The translations under genes were made by a program, and so were the position numbers. Below, piece after piece: positions 8,327 to 18,200 of a stretch of DNA of 19,113 bases (the first letter of the stretch is position 1; the number at the start of each line of letters is the position of its first letter). Source of the DNA: CAYLYP01 sp964387795 (GTDB lineage: Bacteria; Bacteroidota; Bacteroidia; Bacteroidales; UBA7960); assembly GCA_964387795.1 (NCBI GenBank), contig CAYLYP010000064.1, positions 1 through 19,113 on the forward strand. The letters are read 5' to 3'. The notes under the pieces are model-generated. The model made no database searches and had not been told where the DNA came from. It was given only the letters and a program-made list of their open reading frames with translations.

Positions 8327-9337
8327 TTAATAATCAATATCTGAATCGCTGATGCTGCGTTGTTTTTTTGAGAAAAGAGCGCGAAATAAAGCACGAAACC
8401 CATATGTCGATTTTGTACTTCGTATAGTGAAAATATACGACAGCAACATTAGTACATACGCTAGCAAAGAAAGCCCAATTGAAAGTGGCGAAGGACTCTT
8501 GAGTTGAGTAAAATGTATTTTTACATCTTCGAATGAAAGAGGATATTCAAAAACTGGGGTTTCTTTTGACTCCCCCTTTTGGCGTACTTGTGAAAAGGAA
8601 ACCAATTTGTTGAGCCAATCGGTTGAATTCTTCTCAATATTATTAACAACACCTACAATGCCAATGGGTTTCCAACTGCCTGTGGTTCTTTCAGCATCCT
8701 GAAGCCATTTGGTTGCAACTTCCTTTATTCCATTGTTAGCGGTTGTATCGCTGTAATTGGTTGGGAACAAGTCGGATTCAGCGGAAAACATTTTAGTTTC
8801 AATTTGTTTAGCGTCTGAAATTCCATTGTTTTGAAATTCATAAGCTTCATATTGTTTATGGTTTGTACCTTTTGCATTTACTACCTTTATAAGTGTGTTT
8901 TTGTAAAGGTTTTTGCGTTTGTCGGCATAAGATTCATATGCAGTAAACATATTTTCTGCCTGTGTAATACTTGTCCGGAGTTTGTTGTTAATCTCCGATT
9001 TCTGCGCTGTTACGGTAAAATAATGTGGAAACAGTGAAGCTTTAGATGCAAAAAATGCTGCAAATAAAACAAACAAAGCGAGGAAAATTAACTCCCAAGC
9101 AAAGCAAGTTTTGAAATTGCGGCTTGTACTTTTGAGGAGTTTTGCCCCAAAGGCAGTGCCGAACAATAAAGATGCGATCACCACTGCCATTAATATGCAT
9201 CCGGTTGTATGAGGCATTCCCCATACTTTATCGCTACCGATATTCAGAAAATTCGCACCTAAAAAACATACAAAGCCGAAAGAAAGGGCTGCTAACACGG
9301 ATAGCACATCGGCTAAAGAAAATTTGCTTTGATTCAT
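8327..9337 (-). CDS. Four-TM inner-membrane protein with a large periplasmic loop
   Basis: A 336-aa protein with hydrophobic segments at about 9-31, 46-68, 80-103 and 285-306. The stretch between TM3 and TM4 (about 104-284) is hydrophilic and helical (AQKSEINNKLRTSITQAENM and onward) and, by the positive-inside rule (Arg/Lys-rich ends at 309-327), should lie in the periplasm with both termini in the cytoplasm. I recognise no family or catalytic motif. It starts 28 nt after the protease gene and ends 19 nt before the GTPase gene. A role as membrane hub for the cytoplasmic GTPase or sensor of periplasmic stress would fit the context but is not shown by the sequence. Confidence 0.75.
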   Translation of the reverse strand: MNQSKFSLADVLSVLAALSFGFVCFLGANFLNIGSDKVWGMPHTTGCILMAVVIASLLFGTAFGAKLLKSTSRNFKTCFAWELIFLALFVLFAAFFASKASLFPHYFTVTAQKSEINNKLRTSITQAENMFTAYESYADKRKNLYKNTLIKVVNAKGTNHKQYEAYEFQNNGISDAKQIETKMFSAESDLFPTNYSDTTANNGIKEVATKWLQDAERTTGSWKPIGIVGVVNNIEKNSTDWLNKLVSFSQVRQKGESKETPVFEYPLSFEDVKIHFTQLKSPSPLSIGLSLLAYVLMLLSYIFTIRSTKSTYGFRALFRALFSKKQRSISDSDIDY

Positions 9338-9365
9338 ATGTAATAATTTGTAAAAAATTCCTTGT

Positions 9366-12300
9366 TTATCTGCTGTTTCCTATTCTTCGTAACTCATTAT
9401 TTACTCTGTCCAATTCCTGTTGTAAATGGTCCCGCTCCAGCTCTAATTGTGCGCGGCGGTCACCGTCTGAATTTGGAATATTTGGATTTTGCGGATTTGT
9501 ATTCGTATTTCCCAAAGAAAAGGAACAAATATGGATTGCTTCTTTCACATTTTTTACTGTCCCTGTGAATTGGTCAGTTTTGTCGCCGTGTTTAACAGTT
9601 ATTTTATACGGGTTTTCAGCCGTATTTTCGTGTTGTTTGTAGTACAGCAGATAAACGTTGTAAGTGCCGTTTGGCGCTCCTCCTGAAGGCCAAAATATGT
9701 TTTCTATTGGCGTCTTGCTGTCGGGATATTCTACATTCATATCAATTTCGAGTTGTCCGCCGCTAAAAACATTACGGTTCTTATACCAAACAGAAGCACC
9801 TGTCGGGTCAGTAACTATCAAATCCAAGTCGTTGTAATTGTTCCAACTTAATAGCACCTGGACGTCACCTGTACTTGGTGCTGGCGTGCAATCCACAACT
9901 TCTCCCGATTCTACTTTTTGCAATGCTTTGTCTAATTGAACAAGTTTTCCGATATTACCTTGTGTTTCTGCTCCTGTACCTTGTAAAATGCAAAGAATTT
10001 GTTTGTTGGTAAGATTGCCATTCAGACTTTTCATAAGAGCTACTGCTCCTGTGATAATTGGAGCTGCCATACTTGTTCCATCCATAGTTTGATAGCCATC
10101 ATTACCAACGGTGGAGTATATACTCACACCCGGAGCAGAAATATCGGAAAATTGTCCGTAATTGCTGAAATCGGCTTTATTAAAAGCGCGGTTGTTTTTA
10201 TCAACTGCCGAAACGGTAATGAAAAGTTCAGGGCGTTGAATCGCATCAATTCCAGCCAGAACATTGTCGTTCCCTGCTGCAATAACTATTGAAGAATTAT
10301 GATTTGCAGCAATACGCATAACGTGTCGCCACAAACGTTCTTCTTCTTTAAAGTGATTGTCAATCAAATCCTTTTGAACTGTTTCGCCGTATTGTGCAAG
10401 TCCTGTAAACATACTGCCAAGCGATACATTTATTACATCAGCACCTTGATAAAGAGCGTATAGAATACCGTCTAAAACCGAGGTGGTAGTCATTTGGTTT
10501 TGCTTGTTTGCCACTTGAACTGGCATAAATTTACAATTCGGGGCAATACCGCAAATCCCTTTTCCGTTATCGGCAACCGCCAATGCCGTGCCTGCAACAT
10601 GTGTCCCGTGGTCAATTCCCTGAGGAAAAATTTCCTGCGAATGTGACCACACATTATAAGGTTGTACCACTTTACTTTTCAGTTCGGGGTGCGAAAGGTT
10701 GAAACCGTCATCAACAATCGCCACCGCAACTTTTTCGGAACCAAGAGTAATGTCCCACGCTTCGTGAGCGCGTATCGTTTTCAAATACCACGATTTTTCG
10801 GTGTCAGAAAAAGCAGGGTCGTTCGGATTATATGCACCTTCGAAAAGTGCTTCGTCAAAGACAAAAAGTTCGTATTCAGGTGCAAATGCTGGTGGAATTT
10901 CCTGTTTTAGTTGTTCGCGTTCCTCTTTCGGAATTTCTATTTGCATTCTCTTTACCACATCATCGTAGTAAACCACTTTGTATTTTTCTTCGGGATATTT
11001 CGCTTTAAAATCTTTTGCCAAATCCAGAATAGATTTGTCTTCGTTGTCCATTAGTATATTCAAGCGATTAGCAATGATTGAAGGATTTCCCGGAATGATT
11101 TCAGGATTATCTTCGATTGGTGGTAAAACTCCCTGATGAGGGGGCAAAACACCTTCGTATTCAGGAGGCGTTGGAACGGGCTTGTATGGTTTATGAGGGT
11201 CATAGATACCACCTCCTTCACCAACATTCGGGTCTTCGCGGACCCAAGTACTATCGTTGTCGCCAAGTGCTGCACCTCCTCCCAAAGGGTAGGGGGGGTC
11301 AATGCAATTTCTTAACAACCATAGAAGCAACAAGAGCAACAACAGGAAAAGCAATGCCCACAACAACCATTTCAGGCAACCGTTGCCTGCAAAGAATGCC
11401 GTAAGCCACAACCAAAAGCGTTTCCACCAAGGAAGTTTTTTGGGCGGGATAACAGGTGGGATTTGTCTATATTGTGCTGTAAATTCCTTATCTTTTGTAA
11501 CTTGATAACCATTTGGGGTTTCATCCCAACCTACAAATTCGTAGCCGTCTTTCGGATCAACCTGAGGTATTTCGTCATCGCCAAGGAAGGTATTTACATC
11601 TTTGGTAACAGTAGAATTACCATTGAGTGTTCCGTTTTCGCCTGCATTGAATGAAACATTAAACGGTTCTTCCTCAGTAGGGATTTGTCTATATTGTGCC
11701 GTAAATTCCTTATCTGATGTAACTTGATAACCGTTTGGGGTTTCATCCCATCCTATAAATTCGTAGCCGTCTTTCGGATCAACCTGAGGTATTTCCTCAT
11801 CGCCAAGGTAGGAATTTGCATCTTTAGTAATAAAAGAATTGCCATTGAGTATACCGTTTTCGCCTATGTTAAAATAAACATTAAACGGTTGTAACGGTTT
11901 TTTGGGATTTAGGGGCGAACTTTTGCGGATTTCCGTAATATCTTCCCGCACATTTTCCCGTATCTGCATACCCCATGCTCCTAGTACAACCTTATCGTCA
12001 TAACAATACACAAAGCGGTCATCAACCGATTTAATAGCATCTGCCAGAAATTCGGCTTTGTCCTTGTCTGTTGCTTTCAGTTCATCAATTTTGCTGCTGT
12101 AATAAGCAAGCGTTTCGGCTTTGATGTTCTGATATTTACTTGCTTCTTCACCTTGCAACTCCGACAAAACTTGTGGAGTATCTTGTTTTGGTTTTATTCC
12201 GTGAAATTCTATCTTATCAAAGTCTTTTACAGGATATGCCAAAAAATTACGATATCTTTCATCAAGTTTATCAAGCATTTGACTCGCTAATTTATAGCGG

Positions 12301-12392
12301 TCGAAAATTGTTTTGTTGCCTATAATCTGCAATGCTTTGAAATATTTTATATCGGTACTGAATAAAGGTTCGTGATTTATTACAGTTGCCAT
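9366..12392 (-). CDS. Membrane-anchored subtilisin-like (S8) protease with SrfA-like N-terminus and Listeria-Bacteroides-type repeats
   Basis: From the ATG at 12392 (1 nt after the srfC-like stop) the protein has 1008 aa; an ATG at 12422 overlapping the upstream gene is an alternative. In order: residues 1-165, a domain with FLAYPVKD and FVYCYDDKVVLGAWGM resembling SrfA-family N-termini (tentative); two near-identical Flg_new/InlB-B-type repeats at about 170-235 and 243-310; one transmembrane segment at 342-361 with a Lys/Arg-Trp-rich N side, implying N-in, C-out; a Pro/Gly-rich linker to 434; a likely inhibitory prodomain at 437-519; the S8 domain at about 539-834 with an intact triad Asp561 (VDDG), His595 (HGTHVAG), Ser774 (GTSMAAP) and oxyanion Asn708 (AAGND); a YfaP/DUF2135-like beta domain at 842-958 (DLDLIVTDPTG, SGGQLEID); and a short C-terminal coiled coil. 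The protease should act in the periplasm and may be activated by autocleavage. Substrate unknown. Confidence 0.88.
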   Translation of the reverse strand: MATVINHEPLFSTDIKYFKALQIIGNKTIFDRYKLASQMLDKLDERYRNFLAYPVKDFDKIEFHGIKPKQDTPQVLSELQGEEASKYQNIKAETLAYYSSKIDELKATDKDKAEFLADAIKSVDDRFVYCYDDKVVLGAWGMQIRENVREDITEIRKSSPLNPKKPLQPFNVYFNIGENGILNGNSFITKDANSYLGDEEIPQVDPKDGYEFIGWDETPNGYQVTSDKEFTAQYRQIPTEEEPFNVSFNAGENGTLNGNSTVTKDVNTFLGDDEIPQVDPKDGYEFVGWDETPNGYQVTKDKEFTAQYRQIPPVIPPKKLPWWKRFWLWLTAFFAGNGCLKWLLWALLFLLLLLLLLWLLRNCIDPPYPLGGGAALGDNDSTWVREDPNVGEGGGIYDPHKPYKPVPTPPEYEGVLPPHQGVLPPIEDNPEIIPGNPSIIANRLNILMDNEDKSILDLAKDFKAKYPEEKYKVVYYDDVVKRMQIEIPKEEREQLKQEIPPAFAPEYELFVFDEALFEGAYNPNDPAFSDTEKSWYLKTIRAHEAWDITLGSEKVAVAIVDDGFNLSHPELKSKVVQPYNVWSHSQEIFPQGIDHGTHVAGTALAVADNGKGICGIAPNCKFMPVQVANKQNQMTTTSVLDGILYALYQGADVINVSLGSMFTGLAQYGETVQKDLIDNHFKEEERLWRHVMRIAANHNSSIVIAAGNDNVLAGIDAIQRPELFITVSAVDKNNRAFNKADFSNYGQFSDISAPGVSIYSTVGNDGYQTMDGTSMAAPIITGAVALMKSLNGNLTNKQILCILQGTGAETQGNIGKLVQLDKALQKVESGEVVDCTPAPSTGDVQVLLSWNNYNDLDLIVTDPTGASVWYKNRNVFSGGQLEIDMNVEYPDSKTPIENIFWPSGGAPNGTYNVYLLYYKQHENTAENPYKITVKHGDKTDQFTGTVKNVKEAIHICSFSLGNTNTNPQNPNIPNSDGDRRAQLELERDHLQQELDRVNNELRRIGNSR
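11458..11891 (-). repeat. Tandem direct repeat, two copies of about 212 bp with a 222-bp period, inside the protease gene
   Basis: Copy one runs from 11458 to about 11669, copy two from 11680 to about 11891. They encode the two 74-residue-period repeats, sharing phrases such as QVDPKDGYEF and WDETPNGYQVT. The period is an exact multiple of three, so unequal crossing-over would change copy number without breaking the frame. Confidence 0.9.
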
Positions 12393-12393
12393 T

Positions 12394-15234
12394 TTATATG
12401 TATTTAATGGTTTTACATTCATCAATGATTTTACCTAAGTTTGCATTGGCTGTTACATCATAGTTCGGAATATCGCAAACAGAAACAAAGCCCACTTTTA
12501 GCCGATTGCTCCAGGCAAGATAGTTGCGATAACTTGGCAAAGATTTCATTTCCTCGGGCTGTGTCTGAATAATGTCAGTCCAGTTTTCAATTCGGGTAAA
12601 AAGTTCTTCAACAGAGGTTTCTGTAGAATTAGTGTTAATGTCTAAGACCAAACCTAAATTATTCTGATCGTTTGCCAGTCGTAAATCGTTGATTTCAGAA
12701 TTGTCAAGATATTCAAAGCCAACAGTATTGATACATTTATTCAACAATTCAGCAGAAATGTCGGCAACAATTTCATAAGGCAAATCCGTTTTGTTATGCC
12801 CATCAACATATCGGCGAATTTTCTCGGCAATGCGTTTGGCTATGCCCAATTTTTTGAACAACTTTTGATACATGTCTTTGATGTTGTCCAATGAGCTATC
12901 TTGTCCTAAAATTTTATGAATGAACGGTTTATCGTTAAGGGTTACATATTCAAACCAAAACTCAAGCAAAGCTTCTGATAATTGTTGAGCGTTATTTTTA
13001 ATCAAATCGGAATTCCCTTTTATAAGTTCTTCCAAATCAATTTGCTTCGCTTCAAGTTCAGCACGAAATTCCTCTTTACGTTCTTCTGTAGTCCTTTCGT
13101 AACGAACACACAAACGTTCAAAATATTTGTCGGCAGTATCGTCTTTCTCAACAGGCACTTCAATGCGGTAGGTGCTGTAAATATCCATATTCACCACATC
13201 GCGGTGTTCGAGAGCATCGATCTGTTTTCTGAAAAGTTCAAGCACCGTACTTTCATCAAGCATCAATTCTTTCATTAGCTGCCCATAATCTTTTATTTTG
13301 TCGGCAGAAAAAGCAGTTGCTAATTTGAATTGAATGTCGCCAGCAGTGTTTTTTGCCTTTTGCAATTCCTCGTCTTTGTCTCTGCTGTGAAAATACTTAA
13401 GCAGTTCGTTAAGAATAGCTGTCGATATTTCATTAAGCTCAAAAAGCGTTTTTTCGCGGCGAGCGATGGTAATATTGTTTGCAGCAATGGTGAGTTTGTT
13501 TATAATCAATTTTGTCCCGTCTTTGTTAATACTAGCAGCTTCATCCCACGATTCGACAGGGTTGGCAAAATGACGTTTTACAAAGTCGTAATCAAGGAAA
13601 GATTGACGCAGGTCTTGTCTGAAATTAGGGTACTGAGGGGTTGGTACTTCATGCAATTCCCTTTTATTTGCATTAAATCCTTTGAACAGGTTACTTGGTG
13701 TCTCTGACTTTTCAAAATCGCGTAGCAGGAATATATTTTGAAAATCAGATTGCGATTTTGTCCAATTCTCAAACCAGGAATAAGTAACTTTCTCAAAATA
13801 TTCTTTTTCCAGAGTTGTGGAAAAACGTTGCAGCCAACGATTACTTAACGGTGTTCCTGTTCCGTCCGCTTTATCTTGCAATGGATTGTATGCCAAATTT
13901 ATATTGAAGAAGGTGCCGATTACAAACAGCGGCGAAATTTTAGATTTGGAAACAAATGCTTCCCGTTTTTCGGCTGTATCTCCCACCACCTTATAGATCC
14001 AATTATTGAGCATCCGCGGCATAATGCGTTGAGCCGTCTGTTCGTGTTTTGCACAGAAAATCAGAATGTTAATCTTTTCAGCATCTGAATATTTATTGAA
14101 CAGATATGCCACTTTCCCTCGCAAAAGTAAATCAGGAATTGTTTTGTTTTCGATTGCTTCCAATGGTTTTTCCATTCTTGACCGTGCACCTGGAAAATCT
14201 AATAAATCAGTCTCTTTTAAAAAGGGCTTGCTGTTGAGTAACGTTTCTGACTGACTGAAAACCAATTCTGCCGTTAAAGCGCACAGAAACGATTTTGTGA
14301 AGACAAGTTCTTCATTTGTTTTAGGCAGAAACAATTTTGTATTCGGTGTATAATAAGGTTCAATTTTGTCCGGCACGGAATAAATTTCACGCAACCGCTT
14401 CACATCGAGCAATGTGCCGTAGGCATACAAAACCGATTCTATTGGTAGATATACTTCATTAGAAAAATGAAGTTTTTGATATTCGTCAATCAATTCTCCA
14501 AGCAATGTTGTGAAAATATAATTCTTATTCCATAAGAGTGAGAAAATATCCTTCCAATCATTTGGTGTGGATTTTGAAATCAGCAACGAAACCTCTTCAA
14601 AAAACTTTGAATCAATAACCTTGTCTGCTTTTTGAAAATATTCTGCAAAATAGTCCTGCATATCCAGCACATCATCCTCACTAAATATTTTTTGCTGTAC
14701 ACTACGGTCTTTCATGCGCTCTTTTAGCTGAAAAACTGCCTCATTGATTTCGTCAGTCGAAAGGAAATGAATATTTTGTGAGGTTTTGAGGTTAATGTCG
14801 TTGTAAAAACTGTCGCAAAGTACCAACACAATGTCGGCAGGAGAGAGTAACACGGCTTTGACAGGAAATTTGTGATTTGTAGGCTTGTAATTTACCGAAA
14901 ACCTTGATACCAAACTTGTAGATTCAGAGCCCCCACCTGGCGGGTTGATTTCTTCGATAAAATTATGAACTACATCATTTTCATCTGTAATACTGAAAGG
15001 TTTGCCTTCTTCTGAGAGCAAACTACTGATAAGGTAAGACTTGCCGACCTGACTTTCGCCATACATTGCCGCGGCTGGATTGCCTTCGAGGGAAATTTTT
15101 TTCTTGTTTAACTTGCGGCGACAATTTACCATGCTGCGATACGCCTCTTTTGCTTTGTTCCCCTCTAACGAGGTCTTTATCCAAGCGTTGGATTTTTCTA
15201 TTATTTCGAGTTGGTTAAGTATGTTTTTTTCCAT
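12394..15234 (-). CDS. srfC-like: SrfC-like P-loop NTPase
   Basis: A 946-aa cytoplasmic protein without signal peptide or membrane segment. Walker A GESQVGKS is at 59-66, followed by the SrfC-type phrase EINPPGGGSESTSLVSRF at 95-112 and a Walker B/G3-like LLDFPGARSR at 344-353. A second family-like stretch, ESWDEAASINKDG, is at 561-573. Residues about 700-745 are strongly charged and helical, probably coiled coil. This layout matches the SrfC 'virulence effector' family known from enterobacterial srfABC operons, although it is longer than the roughly 700-800 aa I recall. DxPG after a large insertion suggests a dynamin-like or TRAFAC-type GTPase, but the nucleotide is not proven. It follows the srfB-like gene by 13 nt and precedes the protease by 1 nt, the order expected for a srfBC pair. 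The molecular role of SrfC is unknown to me. Confidence 0.82.
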   Translation of the reverse strand: MEKNILNQLEIIEKSNAWIKTSLEGNKAKEAYRSMVNCRRKLNKKKISLEGNPAAAMYGESQVGKSYLISSLLSEEGKPFSITDENDVVHNFIEEINPPGGGSESTSLVSRFSVNYKPTNHKFPVKAVLLSPADIVLVLCDSFYNDINLKTSQNIHFLSTDEINEAVFQLKERMKDRSVQQKIFSEDDVLDMQDYFAEYFQKADKVIDSKFFEEVSLLISKSTPNDWKDIFSLLWNKNYIFTTLLGELIDEYQKLHFSNEVYLPIESVLYAYGTLLDVKRLREIYSVPDKIEPYYTPNTKLFLPKTNEELVFTKSFLCALTAELVFSQSETLLNSKPFLKETDLLDFPGARSRMEKPLEAIENKTIPDLLLRGKVAYLFNKYSDAEKINILIFCAKHEQTAQRIMPRMLNNWIYKVVGDTAEKREAFVSKSKISPLFVIGTFFNINLAYNPLQDKADGTGTPLSNRWLQRFSTTLEKEYFEKVTYSWFENWTKSQSDFQNIFLLRDFEKSETPSNLFKGFNANKRELHEVPTPQYPNFRQDLRQSFLDYDFVKRHFANPVESWDEAASINKDGTKLIINKLTIAANNITIARREKTLFELNEISTAILNELLKYFHSRDKDEELQKAKNTAGDIQFKLATAFSADKIKDYGQLMKELMLDESTVLELFRKQIDALEHRDVVNMDIYSTYRIEVPVEKDDTADKYFERLCVRYERTTEERKEEFRAELEAKQIDLEELIKGNSDLIKNNAQQLSEALLEFWFEYVTLNDKPFIHKILGQDSSLDNIKDMYQKLFKKLGIAKRIAEKIRRYVDGHNKTDLPYEIVADISAELLNKCINTVGFEYLDNSEINDLRLANDQNNLGLVLDINTNSTETSVEELFTRIENWTDIIQTQPEEMKSLPSYRNYLAWSNRLKVGFVSVCDIPNYDVTANANLGKIIDECKTIKYI

Positions 15235-15247
15235 TATTGCACCCTCC

Positions 15248-18200
15248 TTAATTTAGTGAAGTATCGATATTCAAGGTGAAGATCCCTGAATCAAGCCAAA
15301 AGTTTTCTACTTCACTCATGCTTTGAACCTGCAAGCTGAAGAAGTTTCTATTCAAAGTATTGCCGTCTTTGTCAGTAACTCCTTCCAAAGTCAATTTTTC
15401 GACATCCTCGTTTAAATCACGCGAGATTGTAACTTTTAACGGCATCCCTTTGAGTATTTTGTCTTTTTCTTTTTGAATTTCAAGTTGAACCTGATTTATT
15501 GGCGGATTATCAACTAGAAATCGCCCCAGTACTCGGTCTTCAATTTTGAAATCGTTAAAATCAAACATGTAAAACGGTCGTGAAGGATATGCCGATATAT
15601 CAATCTGCCGTACTCCGATTCGGGACGGCAAAGACGGAACATCAATGGTTGCGTGATTGTAGTCGGGCGAAATAATTGTGTTGAGATATATTAATGTATC
15701 CTCGTTGAGTTTACCAAAATAAAAAGTTGTGGGTGAAAGTTTCTTAATCAATTCGGAAAGATTTAAGGCAAAACCGTTCAATCCGCCATTCTCTGCAATT
15801 TGTCCTATCATCGCACCTGTTGTAATAATAGATTTAGGATTGATAAACTTTCCGTTTCCGTCGATAAACGGATAGCGCTTGTCTTCGGGATACCAACGCC
15901 CTACACGATAATCGTTCATTGATTTCAGGCGATTGGGAGAAATTGCATAATACTTCAGAAACAAGTCGGACAGAGGTTGAAGTGAAGTCGGGCGACCTGA
16001 AAGCAATACAATATCACAAGCATAATAAGAAAGAAGTGAAGAAATTTTGCCAATTAATGAATCAAAAGTTTTTTCAATAATGTCGGCAACAATTTTCTTT
16101 TTGTAGGTCCATTGCAAATCGGTAAATGCAAAACCGAAACTATCTTTAAAATGTTGTAACACAACTTGTGTTGGCGAATTTGTTCCAAAAATATCACTGT
16201 AGGACAAAATTATGTCGTCTTTGTTTCCCTTCAGTAATTCCAGAATATACGAAACAATAGGAACCGAAATCTGCAAGTTAAAATCGCTTCGCAGTTGGCG
16301 ATTGCGGAATGAAACGCCATTATTAGTTCCGAGGAATGGTACTAATATTTCTACCGGTTTTTTACCAAGTTGTCTTATTTTTTGTTCTATCGGCGAGTTT
16401 GGTCCTTCAATAACAAGTTGTTGTACCAGTTGTTTCATTAAATCATCGCCTGCGATATAAAAACTTTCCCAAAATAGCGGGACGGGGATTAATGTACATT
16501 GCGCACTGCTGTCTTCGTACTTGTATGCAGCAATCATCAAATCAGTTGTACCTGCACCTATATCCACTGAGCCGACTGTAAGCGACTTTTTGTTGTAATC
16601 ATCCAAATCGCTACGCACTTTTCCATAGAAATCAAAATAATCCTTAACGTTTTTCTGATAACGTTCTTTTATTTCAGCATAAAGAAAAACAAATTGAGCA
16701 GAAGTTGCTTCATCGTAAATCCATTCGGTACGTTCTTCTTTTGCAGAAAGTTTTTTGGCAGACGGAATTACTTGGATTCTTCTATGAATCTCGGTTTCGT
16801 CCATTTCTTCAGAATAGGTATTTTCAAAGAAACGGTCGAGCATAATGGCGGCATCTTCGGCACATTTACGCAGTGCAATTTGCTCTTTATGCGACATAGC
16901 AATAGGACAGGTAACAATAATGCGACCTATTTTTCGAGGCATTGATTCGTTTCCCCAATGGTTACGTTGCTCATAACTGTTGATTTGCATTTTTGCCTGC
17001 GACAGAATTTCGAGAAATGCGAAAGTCATCAATGCTTTGCGGGAATATCGGTTTTTGATTGAGCCATCACCCAGAGTTCCATCTTCGTTTAATTGTTCCG
17101 AAATGCCCTTAATATAAATTGGTTGCGCAATTTCACCGTTTAATTGCACAAATTCCCATTCCTGTTTTTGTGGCTTTTCGTCCCACAAAAAGCGTTTCGG
17201 ACTAGAAAAAGTACTTGTCTTTTCCGTTCCTGTATTCATATTTGTTGCCTTGTGTATCAATTGGTTTGCCTCTATCCCCAAACGGATCATTGAAGGATAA
17301 ACAAATTGACTGCTATTTTCCAAGCCAAATTTTCCGCCGAAATTGGCTTCGCGGAATGCCAAACGCATATCAAAGGAAGCATGGTACTTGTTGAGTGAGC
17401 CATTTACGACAAACGTTGTGAAATCTTGCAATTCAAGCGGACTTGACTTGGTAAAATCGCTGTGGTCAAACAAAACAGCACAAGTACGCGAGTTGCCAAT
17501 ATCAACTACTAAATCAACATTTTCAAATGTAGCATCTTGGTTGGAATACAAGGTGATTGTTGGCAAATTTCCAAATTGTTGAATATATCTGTTAATAAAT
17601 ATGTATTGTGCCAAATACTTCATTTTTGGCATCTCCAATTTTTTGTCGTTGATATTATCGATGTCGTGAAAGTGTTTCAATACATATTTATCCACCCAAC
17701 CGCATTTTTTCTCTTCCGAGCAATAACCAATCAGACCTTCTTCGGTATTACATAAGGCATAATTTTTAATGGAATCGGCAACATTTGTAAAAATCGGCGT
17801 TTCCTGCAAGTCCTCTTCTTCAAAACCTTCTTCTTTAAATACAGTTCTCGTGTCAAAAGCCAAGAGAAGATTGAATTTTTTAATTTTGCCTTCTTGTCGG
17901 TTAGGAATAAGTTTGAATCGACACCAATTTGTCGGTCCAAAATCTGACCTTTTGCCGTTGAGTTGAAAGAACGGCATCGGGAACCAAGTATTTTCAAACT
18001 TATTCCAATCGGCTTCCTTAATTTTACTGACAGACACATCGAAGCAACCCGAATCCTTTGCATCCTCAGTATCAATCTGAATTTTGCAGCTTTTATCAAA
18101 TTCCTCATCGGTTGAGATTGTTTCCCAGGAATCGGTAACTTTATAGTTGTTGTTTAAAGTAGCATAACCGAGATTATTCCCGTATAAAATGTGCTTTTTT

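Noticed and set aside
8308..8403. N-terminal extension of the GTPase (MGFVLYFALF...)
   Set aside because: It overlaps the end of the preceding membrane-protein gene; the ATG at 8307 gives a 19-nt gap and a sensible helical N-terminus.
13330..13707. Plus-strand open frame of 125 codons inside the srfC-like gene
   Set aside because: Antisense shadow of a continuous 946-codon gene with family motifs; product is Cys/Phe-rich and unlike any protein.
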